Made by a program: the position numbers and the translations under genes
Notes under the pieces: model-generated
What the model was told of the DNA's origin: nothing
Seen by the model: the letters and a program-made list of their open reading frames with translations, nothing else
Database searches by the model: none
Shown: piece by piece, positions 1-6,716 of the stretch
Position numbering within the stretch: position 1 is the first letter of the stretch
Layout: each line of letters begins with the position of its first letter
NCBI GenBank assembly: GCA_046597185.1
Contig: JBKJLF010000339.1
Span: 1-17,888, forward strand
DNA from: CAMBDR01 sp046597185
GTDB taxonomy: Bacteria > Pseudomonadota > Gammaproteobacteria > Burkholderiales > Burkholderiaceae_D
Direction: 5' to 3'
DNA: 17,888 bases

Positions 1-494
1 AAAAGATCAAAGCTGCCAATGCCGATGTGGTCTTCTTTGGCGGGGATGAAGGCGTAGGCTTACCCTTACTCAAAGCGCTACGCGCGGCTGGCTCCAATGC
101 AGTGTTTGTGGCGGGTGATGCAATGTGTGATGCCTCTTTCATCAAAAAAGCCTCTAACCTTGCTGATCAAGCCTTCTTTTGCACCTTAGCCGGGGTGCCG
201 CCGTCATGGCTGGCAGAAGGTATTGGTTTTACCCAGGCTTACCGCGCCAAATATAATGTCGCCCCCGGTTCGTATGCGTCCCTGGCCTACACTGGCATGC
301 ATGTGTTTGCCCAAGCCATGCAAGAAGCCCGCTCAACCGAGGCAGCGGTATTTATGCCCGTGCTGAGCAAGGGCCAATTTGATGGAAAAATTCAAGGGAT
401 TGTTGAATTTGATGCCAAACACGATATCAAAGACGGTACGGTGGTGATTTTTGAAGCGGTAAAAGGCGTGTTGACTGAGCGCAAGAATTTTTAA
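1..494 (+). CDS. ABC transporter periplasmic substrate-binding protein, LivK/amino-acid type (C-terminal part)
   Basis: This is the 3' part of a gene that begins outside the window; the reading frame is open from base 3 and stops with TAA at 492-494. The visible ~163 residues start KIKAANADVVFFGG and continue with a type 1 periplasmic-binding fold pattern: a Rossmann-like strand followed by GVGLPLLKALRAAG, a hinge region, then a C-terminal LSKGQFDGKIQGIVEFD segment typical of LivK/LivJ-like proteins that bind branched-chain amino acids. Such proteins deliver ligand to a LivHMGF permease in the inner membrane. No permease gene is visible, so the ligand cannot be assigned. The signal peptide lies upstream of the window. 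The stop codon shares bases with the stop of the convergent pabB-pabC gene, with no terminator between them. Confidence 0.85.
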   Translation, partial: KIKAANADVVFFGGDEGVGLPLLKALRAAGSNAVFVAGDAMCDASFIKKASNLADQAFFCTLAGVPPSWLAEGIGFTQAYRAKYNVAPGSYASLAYTGMHVFAQAMQEARSTEAAVFMPVLSKGQFDGKIQGIVEFDAKHDIKDGTVVIFEAVKGVLTERKNF

Positions 495-2329
495 TCACCT
501 AAGCTGGCAGCTAAGGCCCCGCGCAAGGCATTGCATACCAGCACTTGTTGCGCGGCGCGCAAGTCTGCCAGCGTCAGCGCGCGCTCTTGTGCCCCCAGCT
601 CGCGCATCAGGCATGCGCGCATCACCCCCGGCAGCACGCCTTGCGCCAACTCGGGGGTGTACCACGCATCGTCAATTTGCAGCAGCACATTGCTGCGCCC
701 ACCTTCTGTGATATAACCCTTTGCATCATAAAACAGCGTATCAAACGCGCCCTGGCTTTCAGCCTGACGCCAAGCGGCATCGTATTCTTCACGCACCGTG
801 GTTTTATGGCGCAAAAATACATTGTTGGCGGCCATTTTGCGCTCGGCCAATAACAGGCGCACCGGTTGCGCCAACTCACCCAGTTGGCCGATTTCGCAGC
901 GCGCCATGCCACTCTGATCCAAAATCAACTTCAAGCGATACGCCACCCCCGGCTGCAAACTGGCACAGGTTTGGGCCAGCAACAACTGTATTTGCTCCGG
1001 CTCCAGGTCAAAACCAAAATAACTGGCCGAACTGGTGAGCCGCTGCAGATGTCCATCCAGATTGCGACAACCTTGCGGCTGCGTCGCGTACATGGTTTCA
1101 AATAACTCAAAGGGGGCTGGCAAACCGGTTAAAAAGCTCGCTTTTAATAAGCATTCTTCATATTCCTCTTGCGTGTTACTGTCGAACACAATGCCCGCCC
1201 CCACGCCCATTTCACCCTGGCGTAGCCCATCGGCAGCGGGCGCGCTCAAAGTCAGGGTGCGAATTGGCACCGACAGGCAAAAATCATTCACCGCCTGTCC
1301 GGCTTGGGCAGGGTCAAACCAACCGATGGCCCCGGTGTACAAGCCACGCGGTGCGGCTTCGAGCTGACGAATAATTTCCATGGTGCGGCGCTTGGGTGCG
1401 CCCGTAATCGAACCGCAGGGAAATAAGGCTGTAAATAGGTCGTGCAAACTCACACCCGCTCTTAAGCGGGCGCGCACGGTGGAAGTCATTTGCAAGACGC
1501 TGTTATAGCGCTGAACTTCAAACAAGGCAGGCACTTGCACGCTGCCAGTTTGCGCGATGCGGCCCAGATCATTACGCAGCAAATCCACGATCATGACATT
1601 CTCGGCGCGGTTTTTGGGGTCCAGCGCCAAGGCCTTGGCGCGGGCGGCATCAATTTCTTCGTCATTGCAGGCCGCCGCCGTGCCCTTCATCGGGCGCGTG
1701 GTGAGATTACCGCCATCATGGCGCACAAATAATTCGGGGGAAAACGAGAGCACCGCACGCCCATCTGGCCAACAGATCAACGCACCATACGGCACCGCTT
1801 GGCGCTGGCGCAGGCGCGAATAAAAATCGCATAAGTCGCCAAACATATCAAAATTTAAGCGATAGGTGTAATTCACCTGGTAACTGTCGCCCGCTTCCAA
1901 ATAACGATGAATCGCATCCAACGCAGCAGCAAATTCGGCTTGCGATACATTGCTGCGCAAATTGGCAATGCCGCTTGGCTGATGGGTGGGCGTATGCTGC
2001 TGCAACCAGGCGCGAACCTGGGCTTGCTGCATGCGCTGGCAGTTGGCAAACAATAGAATTTCAAACAGCGTGCCCTTGGCCAGAGTCGGCTCATCTGCGG
2101 CCAAACCGGGGGCCAAACCGAGCAGCCCGGCACCCAATTCATAATGGAACAAGCCCAACGCGTGCCAACCCTTGGCAATGGCCTCTTGCATTTGCGCCAA
2201 CGCAGCGGGCAAATCCAGCACACTGCTACCCGTTATTGAAGCCTGATACTGCGTATATAGCCTGGTCAAAGGCTGATCAAAGGCAGCGCCGGGGCTGTGG
2301 TCGTCGAGCAAGGCAAAACAGCTATCCAT
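491..2329 (-). CDS. pabB: Fused aminodeoxychorismate synthase component I / aminodeoxychorismate lyase (PabB-PabC)
   Basis: This 612-residue protein joins two folate-pathway enzymes. Residues ~1-400 are the chorismate-binding PabB part: PMKGT (213-217) holds the lysine (K215) that acts as nucleophile in PabB enzymes, CGSITGAPK lies at 305-313, and the GAGIVFDS and EEYEE metal/ligand segments lie near 377-392. Residues ~405-612 are a class IV PLP-fold lyase: RHKTT (508-511, candidate PLP lysine K509), EGGRSN (542-547) and LPGVMR (566-571). Together they would make 4-aminobenzoate from chorismate. The glutaminase subunit PabA is not in the window and must come from elsewhere. The start lies 18 bases after the HAD gene stop, so this is the third gene of an argB operon. 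Ribosome-binding sequence is weak. Similar fusions are common in Burkholderiales. Confidence 0.95.
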   Translation of the reverse strand: MDSCFALLDDHSPGAAFDQPLTRLYTQYQASITGSSVLDLPAALAQMQEAIAKGWHALGLFHYELGAGLLGLAPGLAADEPTLAKGTLFEILLFANCQRMQQAQVRAWLQQHTPTHQPSGIANLRSNVSQAEFAAALDAIHRYLEAGDSYQVNYTYRLNFDMFGDLCDFYSRLRQRQAVPYGALICWPDGRAVLSFSPELFVRHDGGNLTTRPMKGTAAACNDEEIDAARAKALALDPKNRAENVMIVDLLRNDLGRIAQTGSVQVPALFEVQRYNSVLQMTSTVRARLRAGVSLHDLFTALFPCGSITGAPKRRTMEIIRQLEAAPRGLYTGAIGWFDPAQAGQAVNDFCLSVPIRTLTLSAPAADGLRQGEMGVGAGIVFDSNTQEEYEECLLKASFLTGLPAPFELFETMYATQPQGCRNLDGHLQRLTSSASYFGFDLEPEQIQLLLAQTCASLQPGVAYRLKLILDQSGMARCEIGQLGELAQPVRLLLAERKMAANNVFLRHKTTVREEYDAAWRQAESQGAFDTLFYDAKGYITEGGRSNVLLQIDDAWYTPELAQGVLPGVMRACLMRELGAQERALTLADLRAAQQVLVCNALRGALAASLGD

Positions 2330-2347
2330 ACGTAATCCATCCCGCCA

Positions 2348-3037
2348 TCAGCGCAAATGCCTGCGCTGCAAGTTACGTACCGATTTGGTTTGTACGTCCA
2401 CATAAGGCGCACTGCGGAGTGCGCCGGTCTTCAAATATTGGGTAATCCAAACCGTGCGCATGCCCAGTGCCTTGGCCGACTTTAACGCTGATTTGGTATC
2501 TTCCACCAAAATACAGCGGCTCGCCTGCAACTTGTGCCGCGTCATTAATTTACGCAACATCAATTTGGAAGGTTTGGGCCGCAACTGGCGATGCACCCAC
2601 ATCGATTCAATCGAAATATGATGCGCAAAATGGCGGTGCAAGCCCAAGTGTTGCAACACATCGCGCGAATAGCGATACGGCGCATTGGTGAGTAAGATTT
2701 TTTGCCCCGACAAGCGCGCCAGACAGCGCGCCAAACCACGCTCGGCGCGCAGCATGGCGGCCAAATCCGGGAAGACATGTGCCGCTTCCAAAAATACTTC
2801 CGGCCGCACCGCATGATGTTTGATCATGCCCAGCAAGGTGGCACCATAGCGCCGCAAATACCCTTCGCGCGTGGCATTGACCAAATGATCCGGCGCAAGC
2901 TGCCCATTTTGACCCAACACTTGGGCCAAATACGCGTTCATATTGCCATGAATCGCCGGAAAAACCGCATGCGAGGCGTTGTGCAAGGTGTTGTCCAGAT
3001 CAAACAACCAGACCCATGATCGATCAGAATAGGCCAT
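2348..3037 (-). CDS. HAD-superfamily pyrimidine 5'-nucleotidase
   Basis: The 229-residue protein has the HAD phosphatase motifs in order: motif I FDLDNTLH with nucleophile D13 and acid D15, motif II TNA at 117-119, the motif III lysine in RPKP near 153-156, and motif IV VEDTKSALKSA with E179/D180 for magnesium. The TLHNAS extension and helical cap match the pyrimidine 5'-nucleotidase subfamily, which hydrolyses nucleoside monophosphates or related phosphoesters in the cytoplasm. It is inferred to be a soluble housecleaning or salvage enzyme; the true substrate cannot be read from sequence. The ATG overlaps the argB stop by one base (TGATG), so translation is probably coupled. The argB-HAD pairing is widespread in Burkholderiales. 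Confidence 0.88.
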   Translation of the reverse strand: MAYSDRSWVWLFDLDNTLHNASHAVFPAIHGNMNAYLAQVLGQNGQLAPDHLVNATREGYLRRYGATLLGMIKHHAVRPEVFLEAAHVFPDLAAMLRAERGLARCLARLSGQKILLTNAPYRYSRDVLQHLGLHRHFAHHISIESMWVHRQLRPKPSKLMLRKLMTRHKLQASRCILVEDTKSALKSAKALGMRTVWITQYLKTGALRSAPYVDVQTKSVRNLQRRHLR

Positions 3038-3972
3038 CAGTGCGAACGAATCATGGTGCCAAACGCTTGTTCGGTCAACACTTCCAGCAGCAAAGAATGT
3101 TCAATCCGACCATCGATAATGTGTACCGTATTCACGCCGGATTTGGCGGCATCCAGTGCAGACGAGATTTTTGGCAACATACCACCAGAAATGGTGCCGT
3201 CGGCAAACATTTCATCGATTTCCCGCGCCGACAGATCGGTGACCAGATTACCGTTTTTATCCATCACGCCGGGAATATTGGTCATCATGATCAATTTTTC
3301 GGCTTTTAAAATTTCAGCAATTTTACCTGCCACCAAATCGGCATTGATGTTGTAAGCCTGGCCGTCGGTGCCAAAGCCTATCGGGGAAATGATGGGGATG
3401 AAGGCATCGTCTTGCAAGGCTTTGACCACGGCCGGGTTAATGGCGTCAATTTCACCGACGAAACCGATGTCGAGAAATTCGCCCGGATTATCCCGGTCGG
3501 CCATTTGCATTTTGCGCGCCCGGATCAAACCACCATCTTTACCAGTCAAGCCGACCGCTTGGCCGCCATAGTGGTTAATGAGCATCACAATATCCTGCTG
3601 CACTTCGCCGCCTAACACCCACTCCACCACTTCCATGGTTTCTTCATCGGTAATGCGCATGCCTTGTACAAAGCTACCTTGTTTGCCGATTTTTTTGAGC
3701 GCATTATCAATTTGTGGGCCACCACCATGCACCACCACCGGATTCATGCCCACCAATTTCAACAAAATAACGTCACGCGCAAAGCCGTGTTTCAGACGCT
3801 CTTCGGTCATGGCATTGCCGCCATACTTGATGACGATGGTTTTGCCATGAAACTTACGGATGTAAGGCAGTGCTTCCGCCAACACTTCCGCCTTAATTTG
3901 TGGCGCTACGGCGGACAGATCGGTAGACAGATCATGACTCGGTTTAATTGCAGCTTCAATCAAATGGGGCAT
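3037..3972 (-). CDS. argB: Acetylglutamate kinase
   Basis: ArgB phosphorylates N-acetyl-L-glutamate, the second step of arginine synthesis, in the cytoplasm. The 311-residue protein carries the amino-acid kinase signatures KTIVIKYGGNAM (K49, G51-G52) and VVHGGGPQID (81-89), followed by GLTGKDGG near 141-148. About 43 residues precede the first strand, including a helix ending ALPYIRKFHGK. In this family such an N-terminal helix is found in hexameric, arginine-inhibited enzymes and is missing in the short E. coli form, so feedback inhibition by arginine is expected. The ATG is supported by a TAGGAAA ribosome-binding sequence. It is first in the minus-strand operon and faces the sigma factor gene across a 130-base gap. 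Confidence 0.96.
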   Translation of the reverse strand: MPHLIEAAIKPSHDLSTDLSAVAPQIKAEVLAEALPYIRKFHGKTIVIKYGGNAMTEERLKHGFARDVILLKLVGMNPVVVHGGGPQIDNALKKIGKQGSFVQGMRITDEETMEVVEWVLGGEVQQDIVMLINHYGGQAVGLTGKDGGLIRARKMQMADRDNPGEFLDIGFVGEIDAINPAVVKALQDDAFIPIISPIGFGTDGQAYNINADLVAGKIAEILKAEKLIMMTNIPGVMDKNGNLVTDLSAREIDEMFADGTISGGMLPKISSALDAAKSGVNTVHIIDGRIEHSLLLEVLTEQAFGTMIRSH

Positions 3973-4037
3973 ATGGTTTCCTAAACGGTAATTTTTTTCA
4001 TCTTGCGGTCAAGGTTTCACTTTTTTTCCTGGGTAAA

Positions 4038-4067
4038 TTGGAAAATTCATGAAATTTGTTGTATTTT
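4038..4067 (+). promoter_or_regulatory. Candidate sigma-70 promoter for the ECF sigma gene
   Basis: In the 130-base divergent gap (3973-4102) there is TTGGAA at 4038-4043 and TATTTT at 4062-4067, separated by 18 bases. The spacer contains the palindrome TTCATGAA (4046-4053). Transcription would begin near 4074, about 29 bases before the GTG start of the sigma factor. The same gap must hold the argB promoter on the other strand, for which I see no convincing match. The call rests on consensus similarity only. Confidence 0.3.
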
Positions 4068-4102
4068 AAGCGATCCAGCCCTGATCTTGTGTGTAAATAA
4101 TT

Positions 4103-4687
4103 GTGATAACCTCTCTGCACCAACAACTTGAACAGATGCGCCCTACCTTAATCCGGTTCGCGCAATTGCAATTACGCAACGATGCCTTGGCCGAAGATGC
4201 GGTGCAAGACGCCTTGATTGCCGTCCTGGAGAAGCCAGAACGCTTTGCCGGGCAGTCTTCTTTACGCACCTACGTGATCGGCATCCTCAAGTATAAAATA
4301 ATCGACAATCTCCGTGTTGTAACACGCGAAAAACAGCTTACCACGCAAGAAGATCAATCCGAGGACGATTTGGTAGATGCGCTGTTTGCCGCCGACGGCC
4401 ATGCCAATGAAGTGCCACGCAATTGGGGTGACCCGGATGCAACACTGATGCAAAAAGATTTCTTTAAAGTACTGCAAGTATGCCTGGATAAACTCCCCGC
4501 CAAAACCGCCCGTATTTTTATGATGCGCGAATGGCTCGAAATGGAAACAGAAGAAATCTGTAAGGAACTTGAGATTACCACGTCTAATGCTTGGGTCTTG
4601 CTCTACCGTGCAAGGCTTCGTCTGCGCGAATGCCTCGACCTTAACTGGTTCGGCAACAATTCAACACCTGACCATAACGACAAATAA
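4103..4687 (+). CDS. ECF-type RNA polymerase sigma-70 factor (TIGR02943-like)
   Basis: This 194-residue sigma factor has region 2 at ~13-72 (AEDAVQDALIAVLEKPERFAG, then SSLRTYVIGILKYKIIDNLR, the DNA-melting and -10 binding part) and region 4 at ~122-178 (LDKLPAKTARIFMMREWLE followed by a helix-turn-helix with ETEEICKELEITTSNAWVLL, binding -35 DNA). The linker has the ADGH...NWGDPDA pattern of the betaproteobacterial TIGR02943 family. It would redirect RNA polymerase to a small stress regulon. The start used is GTG at 4103 because the residues after it match the family's N-terminal helix; an in-frame ATG at 4136 would shorten that helix. Neither has a clear ribosome-binding sequence. The anti-sigma candidate starts two bases after its stop. 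Confidence 0.92.
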   Translation: MITSLHQQLEQMRPTLIRFAQLQLRNDALAEDAVQDALIAVLEKPERFAGQSSLRTYVIGILKYKIIDNLRVVTREKQLTTQEDQSEDDLVDALFAADGHANEVPRNWGDPDATLMQKDFFKVLQVCLDKLPAKTARIFMMREWLEMETEEICKELEITTSNAWVLLYRARLRLRECLDLNWFGNNSTPDHNDK

Positions 4688-4689
4688 AT

Positions 4690-4947
4690 ATGGATAACCC
4701 TAAAAAAGGCTGGATTCCCAATTGCAAGGAATCGCATCAATTGATCTCTGAAAGAATGGATCGCAACCTTGGTATAATCGAAAGTACGGGCTTGCATATT
4801 CATTTGATGATTTGCGTGGCTTGTACCAACCTGACCCAACAAATGGACTTTTTGCGTAATGCAATGAAAAATATGCCATTTGATGAGATGCCATTGGACG
4901 AATTGCCATTGAATAGTCCTGGAAGGGACGATGAAAAACCCAAGTAG
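4690..4947 (+). CDS. Zinc-finger (zf-HC2-like) anti-sigma factor candidate
   Basis: This 85-residue soluble protein carries C12 and the H38-xxx-C42-xx-C45 motif (HLMICVAC) of zinc-binding anti-sigma domains. In that family, the zinc site and following helix hold a partner ECF sigma factor inactive until a signal, often oxidation of the cysteines, releases it. There is no membrane segment, so sensing would be cytoplasmic. It lies two bases after the sigma gene, which supports the pairing. The C-terminal tail (62-76) is a threefold pentad repeat, MPFDE/MPLDE/LPLNS, encoded by a 15-base tandem repeat. Function is inferred from motif and position. Confidence 0.82.
   Translation: MDNPKKGWIPNCKESHQLISERMDRNLGIIESTGLHIHLMICVACTNLTQQMDFLRNAMKNMPFDEMPLDELPLNSPGRDDEKPK
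4770..4778 (+). promoter_or_regulatory. Extended -10 promoter candidate inside the anti-sigma gene
   Basis: TGGTATAAT at 4770-4778 is a perfect -10 hexamer with the upstream TGn extension. There is no good -35 at 16-18 bases upstream, which extended -10 promoters can tolerate. A start near 4785 would give the response-regulator gene its own transcript with a leader of about 180 bases. It lies within coding sequence, so it may be chance. Confidence 0.25.
4873..4917 (+). repeat. 15-base tandem repeat, three copies
   Basis: Three imperfect copies are seen: ATGCCATTTGATGAG, ATGCCATTGGACGAA and TTGCCATTGAATAGT. They stay in frame with the anti-sigma gene and give the acidic tail pentads MPFDE, MPLDE and LPLNS. 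Copy number changes would keep the frame. Confidence 0.8.
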
Positions 4948-4962
4948 AGAGTGACCTTGCCC

Positions 4963-5577
4963 ATGTCTACTGCCAATATGGCCAATACTGCCAAGACCGC
5001 CCCCACGATTTTAGTGGTCGATGATGACCCGGCTATCATTGAATTATTGCGCCGGGTGCTATCCGATGCCAATTACCATGTGGTTTGTGCCAGCGATGCC
5101 AATGAAGGCTTACATTTGGCACTCAAATATGCGCCGATACTGGCCATTCTCGACATCCATATGCCGCAAACCGATGGTTTGATTCTGGCGAAAAATTTAT
5201 CCGAAGAAACCAGTGTGCCTTTCGTATTTTTAAGTACCGAAAACGGCCACGCAGAAATACAACAGGCCAGTGCCTTGGGTGCCGCAGGCTTTTTGATGAA
5301 GCCGATCAATGCAGAGCAAATCCTGCCTTTTATCACCATTTCATTGGCGCGAGCGCAAGAAATGGAACGCTTACGGGCGCGTGAGGTGCATTTGCAAAGC
5401 CAGGTTGAGTCGGCGCGACTGATCGGCACAGCCGTCGGTTTATTGATGGGCAAGCACCCCATTAACGAAAAGCAAGCCTTCCAACGATTGCATGACTATG
5501 CGCGCGCGCATCGGCAAAAAATAACCGATGTGGCAAAAATGCTGGTTACGTCGCAAGAAAATGTCAATTTGATGTAG
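4963..5577 (+). CDS. Response regulator with ANTAR RNA-binding output domain
   Basis: The N-terminal ~120 residues are a receiver domain. Counting from an upstream in-frame GTG at 4951, the acidic pocket is D24-D26, the phosphoacceptor is D68 (ILDIHMPQTDG), the switch serine is S95 and the lysine is K117 (MKPIN); subtract four for the ATG at 4963. A helical linker (AQEMERLRAREVHLQSQVESAR) leads to an ANTAR domain ending in GTAVGLLMGKHPINEKQAFQRLHDYARAHRQK-type sequence. ANTAR domains bind paired RNA hairpins and prevent transcription termination, as in NasR and AmiR. No histidine kinase is encoded here, so the input is unknown. ATG 4963 is preferred because AGAGAG lies upstream; GTG 4951 remains possible. 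It follows the anti-sigma gene by 15 bases and overlaps the convergent CWC gene by 14 bases. Confidence 0.9.
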   Translation: MSTANMANTAKTAPTILVVDDDPAIIELLRRVLSDANYHVVCASDANEGLHLALKYAPILAILDIHMPQTDGLILAKNLSEETSVPFVFLSTENGHAEIQQASALGAAGFLMKPINAEQILPFITISLARAQEMERLRAREVHLQSQVESARLIGTAVGLLMGKHPINEKQAFQRLHDYARAHRQKITDVAKMLVTSQENVNLM

Positions 5578-5770
5578 GAAGCACTTTTTCTTGAATAATG
5601 CGCTTCAGGCAATCCGGGCAATAACAACCAGTGGCGGCATCGGCTTGTGCCAGATTCGGCAGCGGCATAATTTTCGGCAAGCTGGCGCACCAGCAAGCTT
5701 GTTCCCCGGAATTTTGGCAAACAAATTGCGCCGCGCAAGTCGGGCACAACTTGGACTGTCCTTGATTCAT
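5564..5770 (-). CDS. Cysteine-rich CWC family small protein
   Basis: This 68-residue protein has eight cysteines arranged as CPTC (9-12), C18, CWC (26-28) and CYCPDC (49-54), the pattern of the cysteine-rich CWC family of unknown function. The spacing suggests two metal-binding knuckles, probably zinc. There is no signal peptide. The ATG at 5770 has a strong AGGAGAG ribosome-binding sequence and lies 14 bases after the rsmI stop, so it is probably cotranscribed with rsmI. Its 3' end overlaps the end of the response-regulator gene by 14 bases on the opposite strand. No role can be assigned. Confidence 0.85.
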   Translation of the reverse strand: MNQGQSKLCPTCAAQFVCQNSGEQACWCASLPKIMPLPNLAQADAATGCYCPDCLKRIIQEKVLPTSN

Positions 5771-5784
5771 ACGCTCTCCTAACC

Positions 5785-6705
5785 TTAATTCTCTGCGTCG
5801 TCCGCTGACTCATCTTGCCCCTTTAACAACAAGGCACGTTGATACACATCATTCTTCTTTAGGCCCGTAATTTTTGCCGCCAGCCCCGCTGCTTGTTTTA
5901 AGGGGCACTCATCCATCAAAATTCGTAAAATCCGCGTCACCTCGGCGGGTTCCGCTTCGCTTTGGCGTGCCGCCCCTTGCAATAAAACAACAAATTCCCC
6001 TTTGATGCGTTGCGGTTCCGCTTGCAACCACTGGCTGGCTTCGGACAAGGGGCAACGATGGATATCTTCAAACAGTTTGGTTAATTCGCGCGCCAGCACA
6101 ATTTGGCGTTCTGGCTCAAATACCGTCGCCAAGGCTTGCACGGTGTCAAGAATCCGGTGCGGCGCTTCATAAAATACCAAAGCAGCAGGTATGGTACTCA
6201 GGGTTTGCAAATAATGTTCGCGTTGCAGCGCCTTATTCGGCAAAAATCCAACAAAATAAAATTGTTCATCCAGCAAACCACTGGCCGATAAGGCCGCCAG
6301 TAAAGCCGACGCCCCCGGTAGTGGCATCACGCGCAAACCTGCTCCCCGCACGGCATCCACGATTTTGGCACCGGGGTCAGAAATGGCGGGTGTGCCGGCA
6401 TCCGAGATCAAGGCGATGCGCTCGCCCGCCTGCAGGCGCGTGATAATTTTTTGCGCGACTTCGCGCTCATTATGTTGGTGCGCGGCAATTAAAGGACGAT
6501 TCAAGCCATAACGCGTCAGCAAAGTGGCGCTGTTACGGGTATCTTCACACGCCACCGCATCCACCATTGTCAGCACATGCAGGGCGCGTACACTGATATC
6601 GCAGATATTTCCGATTGGCGTGGCTAACACATATAATGTCGCCTTAGGGTAAGATTGCAAAGCCGCTTCTTCCAGAATCGGCAAACTCGGTATTGTGGCG
6701 GTCAT
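5785..6705 (-). CDS. rsmI: 16S rRNA (cytidine(1402)-2'-O)-methyltransferase
   Basis: RsmI 2'-O-methylates C1402 in the decoding centre of 16S rRNA using S-adenosylmethionine. The 306-residue sequence carries the tetrapyrrole-methylase-fold motifs LYVLATPIGN (24-33), DAVACEDTR (49-57), ISDAGTPAISDPG (100-112), and the LPGASALLAALSASGL segment near 129-144; FYEAPHR and LARELTK follow. It is about 20 residues longer than the E. coli enzyme because of an N-terminal extension common in Burkholderiales. No clear ribosome-binding sequence precedes the ATG. It is divergent from the LppC-like gene, with only 11 bases between the two start codons, so its promoter must lie inside that neighbour. Confidence 0.96.
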   Translation of the reverse strand: MTATIPSLPILEEAALQSYPKATLYVLATPIGNICDISVRALHVLTMVDAVACEDTRNSATLLTRYGLNRPLIAAHQHNEREVAQKIITRLQAGERIALISDAGTPAISDPGAKIVDAVRGAGLRVMPLPGASALLAALSASGLLDEQFYFVGFLPNKALQREHYLQTLSTIPAALVFYEAPHRILDTVQALATVFEPERQIVLARELTKLFEDIHRCPLSEASQWLQAEPQRIKGEFVVLLQGAARQSEAEPAEVTRILRILMDECPLKQAAGLAAKITGLKKNDVYQRALLLKGQDESADDAEN

Positions 6706-6716
6706 GGGAGCATTCT

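Noticed and set aside
1975..2445. Plus-strand open frame of 156 codons across the start of pabB-pabC
   Set aside because: It is antisense to pabB-pabC and the HAD gene, with no plausible ribosome-binding sequence or domain.
5496..5813. Minus-strand open frame overlapping the CWC gene in another frame
   Set aside because: The CWC frame has the conserved cysteine pattern and a strong ribosome-binding sequence; this frame has neither.
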